DNA of 64,000 bases from Geobacter sp. FeAm09 (GCF_008330225.1 NZ_CP042466.1:2908001-2972000), one strand, 5' to 3'. Positions 42,844 through 52,092 are shown, counted from the first letter of the stretch. Notes: generated from the sequence alone by a model not told the origin. A program made the numbers and translations.

Positions 42844-44174
42844 TTAGCTCCCAATAATAAGATAGCCTTCGTTTTTATTATAAATAGGTGGCGCGTTCTT
42901 TCAGTAAAGAGGTCAAATAGGTATACAGCCGTAAACTGAGAGGCAAGAGTTGCCATCGCAGCCCCTTTGGCGCCATACTTGGAAATGAAAAAAAGATTCA
43001 GCACAATATTTACAACCGCCCCGGTGAGAGTTCTCAGCAAAGCAAGCCGGGTCATATTCTCGGTTAAATCCCAAACACTCTGAGCACCCGCGAGAAACAC
43101 AAAAAGCGTTGCCCAAATGTGTATTTGCAAGACACCAACTGACGGCAGGAATTTATCCCCATAGAGAATAAAAATTATCCTAGGAGCCAAGAAGGTCATT
43201 GGAACGGCAATAAGCAACGCCATGATTGCCATCAACGAAAAGAGCCGCTGTAACCTTCTGTGATAAAAATCCTTATGAACATTTTTTGTCTGTATTATTG
43301 CAGGAAGAACCGATGATATAATTGCTGACGGTATGAAATACCAAACCTCCGATATCTTGGTGGCGGCGGTATAAATGCCGACCTCCGCATTGCCGAGCAT
43401 GTCGCCGAGCATGATCTGGTCGATCTTCATATACAGCATGACCGATATGCTGCCCAGGATCAGCGGCCAACTGTCCCGGAGCAGTTCCCGGCACCGGCCC
43501 TGGCTCCTGCGCCATGCCGTGAGCCGCAGGCCGCTGCGGCGGTATGCGAGGACCAAACCCACGGCGCCAAGGGCGGTTTCCGCCAGGGCGGCCAGGGCAA
43601 AGGCCGTCAGTGGGGCAGCGGCCAGGATGAGGAACACCTTGACCCCGGCAATGATCAGGAACGCCGTGTTCCGGGCATACACCGTATATTTGGAGCGCAC
43701 CTGCGACTGAAACCAGAAATCGATGACGTCGAATGCCTGGAAGATTGTGCCGGCGGCCACGATACCGACCAGAAGCCGTGTCGAGGCATCCCCGTGGCGC
43801 AGGAACGAGACGGCCGCGACCGCCATGAGAAGCGTCGCTACCCCGCCCGCCAACTTCATGGCGAACACCGAACCGAGAATTTCATCGCGGCGGGCCGGTT
43901 CCTTGACGATTTCCCGCACCACAATCCCGTCCAGGCCGAGGGTAGCGAGGGCGGAAAACAGGGCAACGAACGCTACGGCATAGTTGAAAAGTCCGAACTG
44001 TGCCGGCCCCAGGTAGCGCGCCACCCAGACATTGACGACCAGTCCGACCCCCATGCGCACAATTTTGTCCAGGAAGAGCCAGCCGGTATTGCCGATTATG
44101 CCGTGGAGATGTTCCCGTTCCTCCAGCCAGCGGCGGGCAACAGCGGGCAGATATCTGGCCCAGTGCGGATTCAC
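42831..44174 (-). CDS. Wzx-type polysaccharide flippase
   Basis: A 447-residue protein with about 12-14 transmembrane helices, of the MATE-like MVF/PST superfamily. NTGWLFLDKIVRMGVGLVVNVWVARYLGPAQFGLFNY at the N-terminus is typical of O-antigen/exopolysaccharide flippases. The GTG at 44174 is preferred because GGGGAGG precedes it; the longer in-frame ORF adds 11 residues. It should move lipid-linked glycan units across the inner membrane. Composition is GC-rich at the N-terminus and AT-rich at the C-terminus, possibly a recombination junction. Confidence 0.88.
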   Translation of the reverse strand: MNPHWARYLPAVARRWLEEREHLHGIIGNTGWLFLDKIVRMGVGLVVNVWVARYLGPAQFGLFNYAVAFVALFSALATLGLDGIVVREIVKEPARRDEILGSVFAMKLAGGVATLLMAVAAVSFLRHGDASTRLLVGIVAAGTIFQAFDVIDFWFQSQVRSKYTVYARNTAFLIIAGVKVFLILAAAPLTAFALAALAETALGAVGLVLAYRRSGLRLTAWRRSQGRCRELLRDSWPLILGSISVMLYMKIDQIMLGDMLGNAEVGIYTAATKISEVWYFIPSAIISSVLPAIIQTKNVHKDFYHRRLQRLFSLMAIMALLIAVPMTFLAPRIIFILYGDKFLPSVGVLQIHIWATLFVFLAGAQSVWDLTENMTRLALLRTLTGAVVNIVLNLFFISKYGAKGAAMATLASQFTAVYLFDLFTERTRHLFIIKTKAILLLGAKWRV

Positions 44175-44243
44175 GCTACGCCCTCCCCTTTTCGGCAGCA
44201 CCGGCACCCAAAGAAATCGCCATGTTCATGGCCGGGCGCCGTG

Positions 44244-45863
44244 TCACCATACCTGCCCCAGATTCACGCAGTCGGGTACGTCCACTCCTGATGCGGAAAA
44301 GCTGATGCGGTAACACCCGTGGCTCTTGTCGAGGGTGTTCAACGGTGAGAAGCCGGAATAGAGCCAGCCGCCCTTGCTCCCCCACCGTGACAGCGCCAGG
44401 AGATCGGCGGCCAGATCCTTGTCAAGTTTACTCTGAGTATATTGGGGGCGCTGGTAGAGGTACAGGACAAACCGGTTTTTGACACCGAAGGTCCGCAGAA
44501 AAATGGATAGTGAGCCGATAGGCTCGTGGTCTCTGGCGCGGAAGCTTATGAAAACCAGATTCGCCGCCGGATCGTTGCGCAGCTTCTGGGCGAGGGAAGA
44601 GACCCCGCTGGTGAATGTCCGGGTTTGCTCGGCATTTTGATGGCTCGCCGCACGCAAGGGCTCGAATCCCTGGAAAACGATCAGTCCCCCCAGCACGAGC
44701 GAAAAAACCACGAGAACCCCAGCGCGCCAGGCCGTCGAGGCAAAAAGGAGGCGGGCCATCTCGCTGATCAGCATTGCCGTGGCAAACATCAGCACGGGGC
44801 CGCACAACCCGCCGGGGAAGTCGTAGCGCATGCCGGCCGGCCATTGACCGTTGTAAAATGCGAATTGCGAGGCATAGACCAGAAGAAGGGCTGCGGACAG
44901 GCACAGGTAGGTTGCGAGGCTGCGGTAGCATCGCCTGATCGCTCCGCGATCATTCCGGTTGTGCAGGCAGACCAGCACCCATGCTGCGATGACGGCAACG
45001 GTGAGCAGCCCGCCCAGCACATAGCCGTTGCCGAGGGCCTTGACCATCCCGTAGTAGAGCAGCTCCAGGCGGCCAATGGGTTTGACGCTGTTGGCATAGA
45101 TATCTTTCTGCGCTTTTCCCAGTGCCGTGGCAACCGCTGCCGCGATGAAGATCCCGTAACCGCACATCAGCGCCGACACCGCAACTGCCGTCTTATCCGC
45201 GCGCCCTTTTTTCCAGAGGATGAACAGCAAGGCCACCACGGGCAGCAGCAGGAACAGAAGATTTTCTTTCGACCCCATGGCGACAAACGCGCCGACGAGC
45301 ATCAACAGCCAGGGGCTGAACGGGGAGGAGGTTGCCGGTCCCTCCTGCCGTGTTGATTCCAGCACCAGAACAAAACCCGCGGCATACAGGGCTGTTCCAA
45401 AGACCGCATACGTCTCGGCAGGTCCAAGCTTTGCCCAGATATCGGCCCACCAGGGGAAGGTACAGACGTACAGGGTGAACAACAGCCCGGCAATGAAGCC
45501 GGCGCATCTCTCCGCCAGCCACCACAGGATCATGACCGAGAGCGCAAAGAGAACAACCCGGCAGGCATACCACCGCACAGGCGAGTCGCCCCAGACGAAG
45601 GTTTCGCAGACACGGAGCAGGTAATAGGCGGGCCGGTATCGTAGGGAGGTGCCCGGCAAGGCGAATTCGGTGCCGAGCAGCACTTGCCAAAAATCGTGCG
45701 CTGCCAGGCGGCCGTCAGGCCCAAGGAATTTCATGATCTCGTGGTCGTCGATGATCCCCCACCGGGCGCGGAGGTTGCTGCCCCAGAGATAGAGGGCTAC
45801 CAGGAGGGAGCCAAGAGCCATGGCGGGCACCTTCATCTTTTCGGCTGCAAAGGCGAGTTTCAT
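44244..45863 (-). CDS. Polytopic membrane protein, probable GT-C type glycosyltransferase
   Basis: A 539-residue protein with about ten to twelve transmembrane helices. The first loop contains WGIIDDHEIMKFL, an acidic DDHE motif in the position of the catalytic loop of GT-C enzymes, which use lipid-linked sugars outside the membrane. No exact family could be named. Together with the flippase-like gene (45898) and the GT2 (47030) it may form a three-part sugar-modification system. Confidence 0.65.
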   Translation of the reverse strand: MKLAFAAEKMKVPAMALGSLLVALYLWGSNLRARWGIIDDHEIMKFLGPDGRLAAHDFWQVLLGTEFALPGTSLRYRPAYYLLRVCETFVWGDSPVRWYACRVVLFALSVMILWWLAERCAGFIAGLLFTLYVCTFPWWADIWAKLGPAETYAVFGTALYAAGFVLVLESTRQEGPATSSPFSPWLLMLVGAFVAMGSKENLLFLLLPVVALLFILWKKGRADKTAVAVSALMCGYGIFIAAAVATALGKAQKDIYANSVKPIGRLELLYYGMVKALGNGYVLGGLLTVAVIAAWVLVCLHNRNDRGAIRRCYRSLATYLCLSAALLLVYASQFAFYNGQWPAGMRYDFPGGLCGPVLMFATAMLISEMARLLFASTAWRAGVLVVFSLVLGGLIVFQGFEPLRAASHQNAEQTRTFTSGVSSLAQKLRNDPAANLVFISFRARDHEPIGSLSIFLRTFGVKNRFVLYLYQRPQYTQSKLDKDLAADLLALSRWGSKGGWLYSGFSPLNTLDKSHGCYRISFSASGVDVPDCVNLGQVW

Positions 45864-45897
45864 GGCGTGCGCATCTCCGCTATCTCCGTTGCCCGTT

Positions 45898-46242
45898 TCA
45901 TTTCACCGTGACCAGATAGATACCGGACATTATCAAGAGCAGGCCCGACACTGTTTTTGCCGTCACGGCCTCATCGAGAAAAAAATATCCCAGGAGCGCC
46001 GTCATGACCACAAGGGACCCGGCAGCACAGGCAAAGATCGTGGACAGGTTGTTGAGCTTCAACAGAACGAGCCAGATGACAAAACCGGTTCCGTACAAGA
46101 GGGAGCCGGCCCAGAAGCGCCAATCACCGGCAAGCGCCGACAACATGGCGCCTGCGCCCCTGTTCAGGGACACTTTGAGCAGGGTCAGCCCCACGGAACT
46201 ACTCGCCGCGTAGACGGCCAGGATACAAAGCGTTTTGATCAT
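45898..46242 (-). CDS. Small four-helix EamA/SMR-like membrane protein
   Basis: A 114-residue protein with four hydrophobic segments, resembling half an EamA transporter or an SMR protein (KTVSGLLLIMSGIYLV at the end, FVIWLVLLKLNNLSTIFACAAGS in the middle). ArnE/ArnF, which flip undecaprenyl-linked aminoarabinose, have the same size and fold. The neighbouring GT2 could make a lipid-linked sugar for it. A ribosome site AGGAG precedes the ATG. Confidence 0.7.
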   Translation of the reverse strand: MIKTLCILAVYAASSSVGLTLLKVSLNRGAGAMLSALAGDWRFWAGSLLYGTGFVIWLVLLKLNNLSTIFACAAGSLVVMTALLGYFFLDEAVTAKTVSGLLLIMSGIYLVTVK

Positions 46243-46265
46243 AGTGCTCCTGCCAGGCCAGGGAG

Positions 46266-47042
46266 TCAGATTTTTTCAGCTATCGTCCAGGTGGCAAAGG
46301 AAAAAATTCTGCCAAACGCTCCTGTGCCGAGGCGCAGATCGAGCCCGGCCAGCATCCGCGCCAGGCCGGGCGGGCCAATATTCAATGCGGGGAAGGCATC
46401 GGGGTTGTAATAGAGGACGTACCCCAACAGCCCGGGATAGAACTGGTCGAGAATGCGAAAATTGTTCGCGGTAAGGCAAGTGTTGTATTCCTGCAAGGTA
46501 AAGGCGCGCTCGCTGTTTTCCTCGAAGATGGCATTGTCTTTATAAATTTTTTCCCTGACAGCCCTCCAGAGACGGTTGTTGTGGGTGGGCTCCAGATTTA
46601 GGAATATCCCTCCTTTTTTCAGGGAATTGCCGATGTTGTGCACGCCTTTATGCACATCGTAGGGTATGTGGTGCAGGCCTCCGATGATGACGGCAAGGTC
46701 GTACCGGTCCTCTTCGCAGAACGTGAGGAGATCATTCCGGCAGGTGGTTACCCTCTTTAGCTGCGAGGTTTCTGCCGCCTTTACCATGGCGTCGGATAAA
46801 TCAAAAGCGTGCATGGTCAGGTGCGGAAAGAAGTTCACCAGCCTCGCAGACACCTCCGCATTACCGCACATGGCCTCCAGGCCGGTCAGCGGAGATCGGG
46901 CCGGCAGGAACCGGGCCAGCCTCTCCAGAACATGATTCCAGATGACCTGTTTGTACGCCAGGTGGTTCTTTGCGGAGCGTCCCTTAAGATAGACATCCGC
47001 AATGGCATCGAAGTGTTTGCGCTGTGCCTCTACCTTATCCAT
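46266..47042 (-). CDS. SAM-dependent methyltransferase
   Basis: A 258-residue methyltransferase: SPLTGLEAMCGNAEVSARLVNFF holds the SAM site, and YDLAVIIGGLHHIPYDV and LKKGGIFLNLEPTH are the following motifs. The ATG at 47042 (MDKVEAQRKHFDAIADVYL) overlaps the end of the GT2 gene; a GTG at 47057 is an alternative start. Its substrate is unknown. Confidence 0.75.
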   Translation of the reverse strand: MDKVEAQRKHFDAIADVYLKGRSAKNHLAYKQVIWNHVLERLARFLPARSPLTGLEAMCGNAEVSARLVNFFPHLTMHAFDLSDAMVKAAETSQLKRVTTCRNDLLTFCEEDRYDLAVIIGGLHHIPYDVHKGVHNIGNSLKKGGIFLNLEPTHNNRLWRAVREKIYKDNAIFEENSERAFTLQEYNTCLTANNFRILDQFYPGLLGYVLYYNPDAFPALNIGPPGLARMLAGLDLRLGTGAFGRIFSFATWTIAEKI

Positions 47043-48001
47043 CGTGTGCCCGCGCACCTTCCCGAAGCTGTACCCATATTCGTTTCCTTGACGATATAAT
47101 GCGGTCTCCGTTTGACCTCGATAAACATCTTGCCGATATACTCACCGATGATCCCGAGGATAATCAACTGGAAGCCGCCGATGAACAGCACGCTCGCCAG
47201 AACGGAGGTCCATCCGGCAACGGCCGTGTCGGTAAAGAAATAAACGTACAACGCATACAAAGCATAGAGCGTTGCCAGCCCCGACAGGGCGAATCCGGCC
47301 AGGGTGGCGAAATGTAGCGGCTTGACGCTGAAGGACGTGATCCCTGCCAGGGCAAAGGCGACCATCCTCCTGAGGGAATACTTGGTGGCACCCGAGAAAC
47401 GCTCGTTTGGCACGTAGGATATGCCGTACTGCCGGAAACCGAGCCAGCCGAACAACCCGCGGTAAAACAGAACCGATTCGTTGATCCTTTTCAGTTCATC
47501 CACGACGGCGCGGTCAAGGAGACGGAAATCGGCCCCCCCCTGGGCGAGATTGAGATTTGCGCAGCTGTTGATGAAGCGGTAGAAAAAGCTGCTGGTAATC
47601 TTCTTGAACAGGTGGGTATCGTGCGAGTCGTCCCTGACGGTATAGACGATGTCGTACCCTTCCCGCCACTTATCAAGCATTGCCCCGATCAATTCGGGCG
47701 GATGCTGCAGGTCGGCATCCATCGATATGACACAGTCGCCCGATGCATGGTCGAATCCCGCTTTAAGAGCATTTTGATGGCCGAAGTTCCTGGAGAAGGA
47801 AAAGTACTTGACCTTATCATTCCGTTCGGCAAGCGCGACGATAGTGGCCAGGGTCCTATCGGAACTACCGTCATCGACAAGAATGAGCTCGTACGCTTCA
47901 TGGCCTGCGAGGGCGGCAATTATCCTGTCGTGCAGATAGTGAATATTGCCCTCTTCGTTATAACAGGGCACGACGATCGAAATCTTGCATGGTTCCATCA
48001 T
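47030..48001 (-). CDS. Glycosyltransferase family 2, polyprenyl-phosphate sugar synthase type (DPM1/GtrB/ArnC-like)
   Basis: A 323-residue GT2 with two C-terminal transmembrane helices. KISIVVPCYNEEGNIHYL, LILVDDGSSDRTL, and GDCVISMDADLQHPPELI are the catalytic blocks, and the C-terminal VKPLHFATLAGFALSGLATLYALYALYVYF helix pair anchors it. This architecture transfers a sugar to undecaprenyl phosphate. It starts 7 bp after the gmd stop codon. Confidence 0.88.
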   Translation of the reverse strand: MMEPCKISIVVPCYNEEGNIHYLHDRIIAALAGHEAYELILVDDGSSDRTLATIVALAERNDKVKYFSFSRNFGHQNALKAGFDHASGDCVISMDADLQHPPELIGAMLDKWREGYDIVYTVRDDSHDTHLFKKITSSFFYRFINSCANLNLAQGGADFRLLDRAVVDELKRINESVLFYRGLFGWLGFRQYGISYVPNERFSGATKYSLRRMVAFALAGITSFSVKPLHFATLAGFALSGLATLYALYALYVYFFTDTAVAGWTSVLASVLFIGGFQLIILGIIGEYIGKMFIEVKRRPHYIVKETNMGTASGRCAGTRWIR

Positions 48002-48007
48002 AAACGA

Positions 48008-49012
48008 TCACGCCACTTTCTGTGCTTCAAAGGCCGATCGGCCCCATTCCTCCACCATCATGCGCGCCACATCCCTCATTTTATAGCTGGCCCGCCAGCC
48101 AAGCGCGTTGGCCGATTTTTCCGGATTGGCCCTGCTGACCATGATTTCGGATGGCCGAAGCAGCGCTGCGTCGCTTTCGACGTGGTCACGCCAGTCAAGC
48201 CCCACGCATGCGAAGACTTCCGCCACGAAATCAGCCAGTTTGTTGGTTTCGCCCGTTGCGATCACAAAATCGTCCGCCTGCTCCTGCTGGAGGATCAGCC
48301 ACATGGCCTCGACATATTCGGGGGCCCATCCCCAGTCTCTGGCGATTTCGATATTGCCGAGCATCAGCTTTTCCTTGGCTCCATTGGCGATCCGGCAGGC
48401 GCTTTTGACTATTTTCTGGGTAACGAAGCGCTCGGGGCGCAGGGGTGATTCGTGGTTGAAAAGTATTCCGGTGCTGGCATAAAGACGGTATGCCTCCCGG
48501 TAGTTGGCAATCTCCCAGAAGGCTGTCGCCTTGGCCACCGCATAGGGGCTCCGCGGGCGAAAGGGGGTATTCTCGTCAGCCGGCTGGCCGCCGGTGTTGC
48601 CGAAACATTCGCTTGAACCGGCGTTGTAGAGCCTGGTCCGGCACTTCATGAAACGAATCGCCTCGAGAAGGTTCAGCGTGCCGACACTGATACTTTCCAG
48701 TGTTTCCACCGGCTGGTCAAAGGAAAGCCCAACCGAACTCTGGCCGGCCAGATTATAAATCTCGTCGGGCCGGACTTCCGACAAGACATGGAGCACGCTC
48801 CGGAAATCATTCAGCGCCATGGAATGAAAGATAATGCGGTCGCGGATGCCCAGTTTGCCGAGGTTCGTAAAGCCGGCCACCTGGGCATCCCGCGCGGTGC
48901 CATGGACTTCATATCCCTTACCCAGCAGAAACCGGGACAGATATGCGCCATCCTGGCCTGATACGCCGCAAACAAGAGCCTTTTTAGTCAATGTCTTCCC
49001 CCCATAATTCAT
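48008..49012 (-). CDS. gmd: GDP-mannose 4,6-dehydratase-like SDR enzyme
   Basis: A short-chain dehydrogenase of about 330 residues. The NAD(P) site is CGVSGQDGAYLS and the catalytic residues are in SSECFGN and YAVAKATAFW. LLEAIRFM and ASTGILFNHESPLRPERFVTQKI closely follow GDP-mannose 4,6-dehydratases. With fcl (49716) it would make GDP-L-fucose or a related 6-deoxy sugar. A TTG at 48991 (MTKKALVCGVSGQDG) directly behind GGGGGGAAG is a good alternative start to the ATG used here. Specificity for another NDP-sugar is possible. Confidence 0.85.
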   Translation of the reverse strand: MNYGGKTLTKKALVCGVSGQDGAYLSRFLLGKGYEVHGTARDAQVAGFTNLGKLGIRDRIIFHSMALNDFRSVLHVLSEVRPDEIYNLAGQSSVGLSFDQPVETLESISVGTLNLLEAIRFMKCRTRLYNAGSSECFGNTGGQPADENTPFRPRSPYAVAKATAFWEIANYREAYRLYASTGILFNHESPLRPERFVTQKIVKSACRIANGAKEKLMLGNIEIARDWGWAPEYVEAMWLILQQEQADDFVIATGETNKLADFVAEVFACVGLDWRDHVESDAALLRPSEIMVSRANPEKSANALGWRASYKMRDVARMMVEEWGRSAFEAQKVA

Positions 49013-49031
49013 GTACCGAAACGCTGCCGGC

Positions 49032-49637
49032 CTATCCTGCGGCACCGGCAACGAAAATTCTGGTTGCCGGCACGCCCATCTCGCCAAGCATTCCCACAAG
49101 CTGGTCTCTCCGTTTCAGAGAGGATATGATCACCGGCAGGCCGGATTTCTTCACCCCTTCCAGCAATGACACGACCTGTGCACCGAAGAAATCGCTCCCC
49201 GCGTGCGCGTCGTCCATGACCGTCACCAGCCTGACCTCGGTCTCCCGCAACGACAGATGGGCCACCTCCGCCACCTCGTCCACCCCGCAGAAAGCGACCT
49301 CTTGCACGCCGGCGGCTTCCAGGCGGCGGAACAGGTCCAGGTAGTCCTGGCGGGCAACGGTGTAGAGGCTGGTGAAGTAGCTGAGATGCTGGTAGGCGAG
49401 GCGGCTCTTTTCGGCCAGCCCCTGGGGGGTGAGGAGATAGGCGTAGCGGTTGCGGGGAAAGTTTTTGACCCGCACGTAGCCTTTGGCGACAAGATTCTTC
49501 AGGTAGGAATTGACCAGGCCGACGGCGATGCCGAGCCGCCGGGAGAGCTCACGCTGGGACAGGGGCTCTTCGCCGGCAATCTCGGAGAGCAGCAAAAGGG
49601 AACGATAGGATTCGAGAGATTTTTCGTTGTTGTTCAT
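49032..49637 (-). CDS. Winged-helix transcriptional regulator of the polysaccharide operon
   Basis: A 201-residue protein. Residues 20-85 are a winged helix-turn-helix (LSQRELSRRLGIAVGLVNSYLKNLVAKGYVRV...LTPQGLAEKSR). The C-terminal half alternates strands and helices in a Rossmann-like pattern (VQEVAFCGVDEVAEVAHLSL, EVRLVTVMDDAHAG), which could bind a nucleotide or sugar nucleotide. It lies between fcl and gmd. Two inverted repeats with half-sites TGTTCA/TGAACA sit at its start and 50 bp upstream, so autoregulation is likely. No Shine-Dalgarno site is seen; translation may be leaderless. Confidence 0.8.
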   Translation of the reverse strand: MNNNEKSLESYRSLLLLSEIAGEEPLSQRELSRRLGIAVGLVNSYLKNLVAKGYVRVKNFPRNRYAYLLTPQGLAEKSRLAYQHLSYFTSLYTVARQDYLDLFRRLEAAGVQEVAFCGVDEVAEVAHLSLRETEVRLVTVMDDAHAGSDFFGAQVVSLLEGVKKSGLPVIISSLKRRDQLVGMLGEMGVPATRIFVAGAAG

Positions 49638-49647
49638 ATTTTGAACA
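49631..49647. promoter_or_regulatory. Operator-like palindrome at the regulator start
   Basis: TGTTCA-N5-TGAACA; the left half overlaps the regulator's start codon. The same half-sites and spacing recur at 49683-49699, 52 bp away centre to centre, about five helical turns. Confidence 0.6.
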
Positions 49648-49681
49648 CTAGCGAAAAAGGGGCGAATAATGCAAGCGAAAA

Positions 49682-49700
49682 GTGTTCATTTCGTGAACAC
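49682..49700. promoter_or_regulatory. Operator-like palindrome between fcl and the regulator
   Basis: GTGTTCA-N5-TGAACAC, perfect 7-bp arms, on the same face of the helix as the copy at 49631. It lies just downstream of the fcl stop codon. Confidence 0.65.
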
Positions 49701-49715
49701 CCGCCCGAAGAATGG

Positions 49716-50695
49716 TCAACTCCGAATCGCCTGGGACGCCCCGGCGTTCAGGAACCAGGCATAGGTATCCCGCAGCCCCTGTTCGAGTTCGATGCGGTGC
49801 CGCCAGCCGAGGCCGTGGAGCCGGGATACGTCACAGAGCTTGCGCGGCGTGCCGTCGGGCTTGCCGGCGTCGAAAACCAGGTCCCCCCGAAGCCGACCAC
49901 CTTTTTCACCAGCAGGGCCAGGTCGCGGATGGTCAACTCCTCGCCGCTGCCGATATTGATCAGCGCCGGTGCCGCCGGGTCCTCCAGCAGCCCGTTGTAT
50001 TCCGCCTCCGGCAGGTTGATCAGGTGCAGGCAGCCGTCCGCCAGGTCATCCACGTGGAGAAACTCCCGCAGGGGCGTGCCGCTGCCCCAGATGGACACCG
50101 TGGCGTCGCCGCGCTCCTTCGCCTCGTGGCATTTGCGGATCAAGGCCGGCAGCACGTGGGACGAGGTCAGGTCGAAATTGTCGTTGATCCCGTAGAGGTT
50201 GGTGGGCATGGCGGCCAGGTAGCGGGTGCCGTACTGGCGGTTGAAGGAGCGGCACATGGTGATGCCGGCGATCTTGGCCACGGCATAGGCGTCGTTGGTC
50301 GGCTCCAGCGGCCCGGTCAGGAGGTATTCCTCCTTGAGGGGCTGGGGCGCCAGCTTGGGATAGATGCAGGTGCTGCCCAGGAACAGCAGGCGCTTTACGC
50401 CCGCGCGCCACGAGGCATGCACGACGTTGTTCTGGATCATCAGGTTGTCGTAGATGAACTGCCCCGGCAGCGTGCTGTTGGCAACGATTCCGCCGACCTT
50501 GGCCGCGGCCAGGAATACGTACTCCGGGCGTTCCTCCCGGAAGAAGGCCTCGACCGCAGCCTGGTTGCACAGGTCCAACTCCGCCCGCGAAGGGAGCACC
50601 AGGTTGGCGTAGCCCGCCTCCTGAAGCCGGCGCACGATGGCCGATCCCACCATGCCGCGATGGCCGGCCACATATATCTTGTCCTGCTTGTCCAT
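49716..50695 (-). CDS. fcl: GDP-L-fucose synthase (Fcl/WcaG), frameshifted near the C-terminus
   Basis: An SDR epimerase-reductase. The NADP site is [16 protein letters not shown], and the catalytic residues are in [14 protein letters not shown] and YAVAKIAGI. The frame breaks after VVGF: one extra base in the 6-base run at 49883-49888 gives [19 protein letters not shown] and the normal C-terminus ending at 49716 (about 326 residues). In the unrepaired frame the tail is nonsense ([10 protein letters not shown]...). The enzyme finishes GDP-fucose synthesis begun by Gmd, three genes away. The break is probably a sequencing error. Confidence 0.9.
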
Positions 50696-50718
50696 CCCAC
50701 ATCACTCCTGACGGTAGA

Positions 50719-52092
50719 TTATTTCAGATACCCGAATTTCTTCATCCGGTAGCGGAAGGCGTCGATGCCCAGGCTGAGCTTCTTGGCGGCCTTGGACTGG
50801 TTCCACTCCGTGCTGTCGAGGGCCTGACGGATCAACTCCTTTTCCACCTCCTCGATATCGATCCCTTCGGCTGGCAGCCGGAAGGTCGCCAGGGGGGGGC
50901 CGCTCTGGGGCGTGCTCTTGGCGACGATTTCCAACGGCAGATGTTCCAGCATGAGCGTGTCCTCGTTGCCCAGGATAATGGCCCGCTCGATGACGTTCTT
51001 CAGTTCCCGCACGTTGCCCGGCCAGCCGTAATCCGTGAGGATCCGTTCGGCCATGCCGGCGATGCCCTGCACCTTTTTGTTGAAATCCTTGTTGTAGACC
51101 CCGATGAAATGGTTGGCCAGGGGGATAATGTCCTCCTTGCGGTCCCGCAGGGGCGACAGGTGGATGGGAATGACCTGCAGCCGGTAATAGAGGTCGTTGC
51201 GGAAGGATTTTTCCTCGATGGACTTCTGCAGGTCCTTGTTGGTGGCGGAGATGATGCGCACATCCACCGTAAAGACCCGGCCGCCGCCGATACGGCGGAA
51301 CGAGCGGTCTTCCAGGAAGCGGAGCAGCTTGGCCTGCATCCCCATCTCCATGTCGCCGATCTCGTCCAGGAACACGGTGCCGCCGTCGGCCAGCTCGAAC
51401 AACCCCTTCTTGGTGTTCTTGGCGTCGGTGAAGGCCCCTTTTTCATGGCCGAACAACTCGCTTTCCAGGAGCGTGGCCGGCACCGCCGCGCAGTTGATGG
51501 CAATGAACGGCTTGTCCGAGCGGTTCGAACTGTAATGGATCCATTTGGCCACCAACTCCTTGCCGGTCCCCGATTCGCCCTGCACCAGGACCGTGGAGGC
51601 CTCGCTCTTGGCCACCTTGTCCAACACCTCCATCAACTGCTTTATCTGCCTGCTGTCGCCAATGATATTGGGCGGAAACGATTTCTTCGTTTCGGAGCGG
51701 AGGCGGGCCACCTCGCGTTTGAGGTCCGTGGTTTCCAGGGCCTTTTTGATGATGATGGCCAGCTCGTCCAGATTGAACGGCTTGCTGATGTAGTCGTAGG
51801 CCCCCAGCCGCATGGCGTTGACGGCGGTTTCCAGGCCGCCGTGGGCGGTCACCATGATGACCACGATCTCCTCGTCGTACTCCTTGAGCTTTTCCAGGGC
51901 CTCGATGCCGTTGATGCCCGGCATCTGGATGTCGAGCAGCACCAGGTCGGGCTGTTCCTCCCGGGCCAGGCGCAACGCCTCTTCCCCGTCGCCGGCAGTA
52001 ACGACCTCGTAGCCCTGCTTCTTCAGGTTCTGCTCCAACGACCAACGGATCAGGTGCTCATCGTCAACGACCAGAATCTTGTTACGTTTCAT
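50719..52092 (-). CDS. NtrC-family sigma54-dependent response regulator
   Basis: A 457-residue three-domain regulator. Residues 1-120 form a receiver (VVDDEHLIRW, LVLLDIQMPG with the phosphorylated aspartate, ISKPFNLDELA). The AAA+ domain has Walker A GESGTGKE, the sigma54-contacting GAFTDA loop and LFLDEIGDM-type Walker B (GTVFLDEIGDM). The C-terminus is a Fis-type helix-turn-helix (WNQSKAAKKLSLGIDAFRYRMKKFGYLK). Its start overlaps the end of the kinase gene by 11 bp. It should activate sigma54 promoters, possibly of the surface-polysaccharide genes that follow. Confidence 0.95.
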   Translation of the reverse strand: MKRNKILVVDDEHLIRWSLEQNLKKQGYEVVTAGDGEEALRLAREEQPDLVLLDIQMPGINGIEALEKLKEYDEEIVVIMVTAHGGLETAVNAMRLGAYDYISKPFNLDELAIIIKKALETTDLKREVARLRSETKKSFPPNIIGDSRQIKQLMEVLDKVAKSEASTVLVQGESGTGKELVAKWIHYSSNRSDKPFIAINCAAVPATLLESELFGHEKGAFTDAKNTKKGLFELADGGTVFLDEIGDMEMGMQAKLLRFLEDRSFRRIGGGRVFTVDVRIISATNKDLQKSIEEKSFRNDLYYRLQVIPIHLSPLRDRKEDIIPLANHFIGVYNKDFNKKVQGIAGMAERILTDYGWPGNVRELKNVIERAIILGNEDTLMLEHLPLEIVAKSTPQSGPPLATFRLPAEGIDIEEVEKELIRQALDSTEWNQSKAAKKLSLGIDAFRYRMKKFGYLK

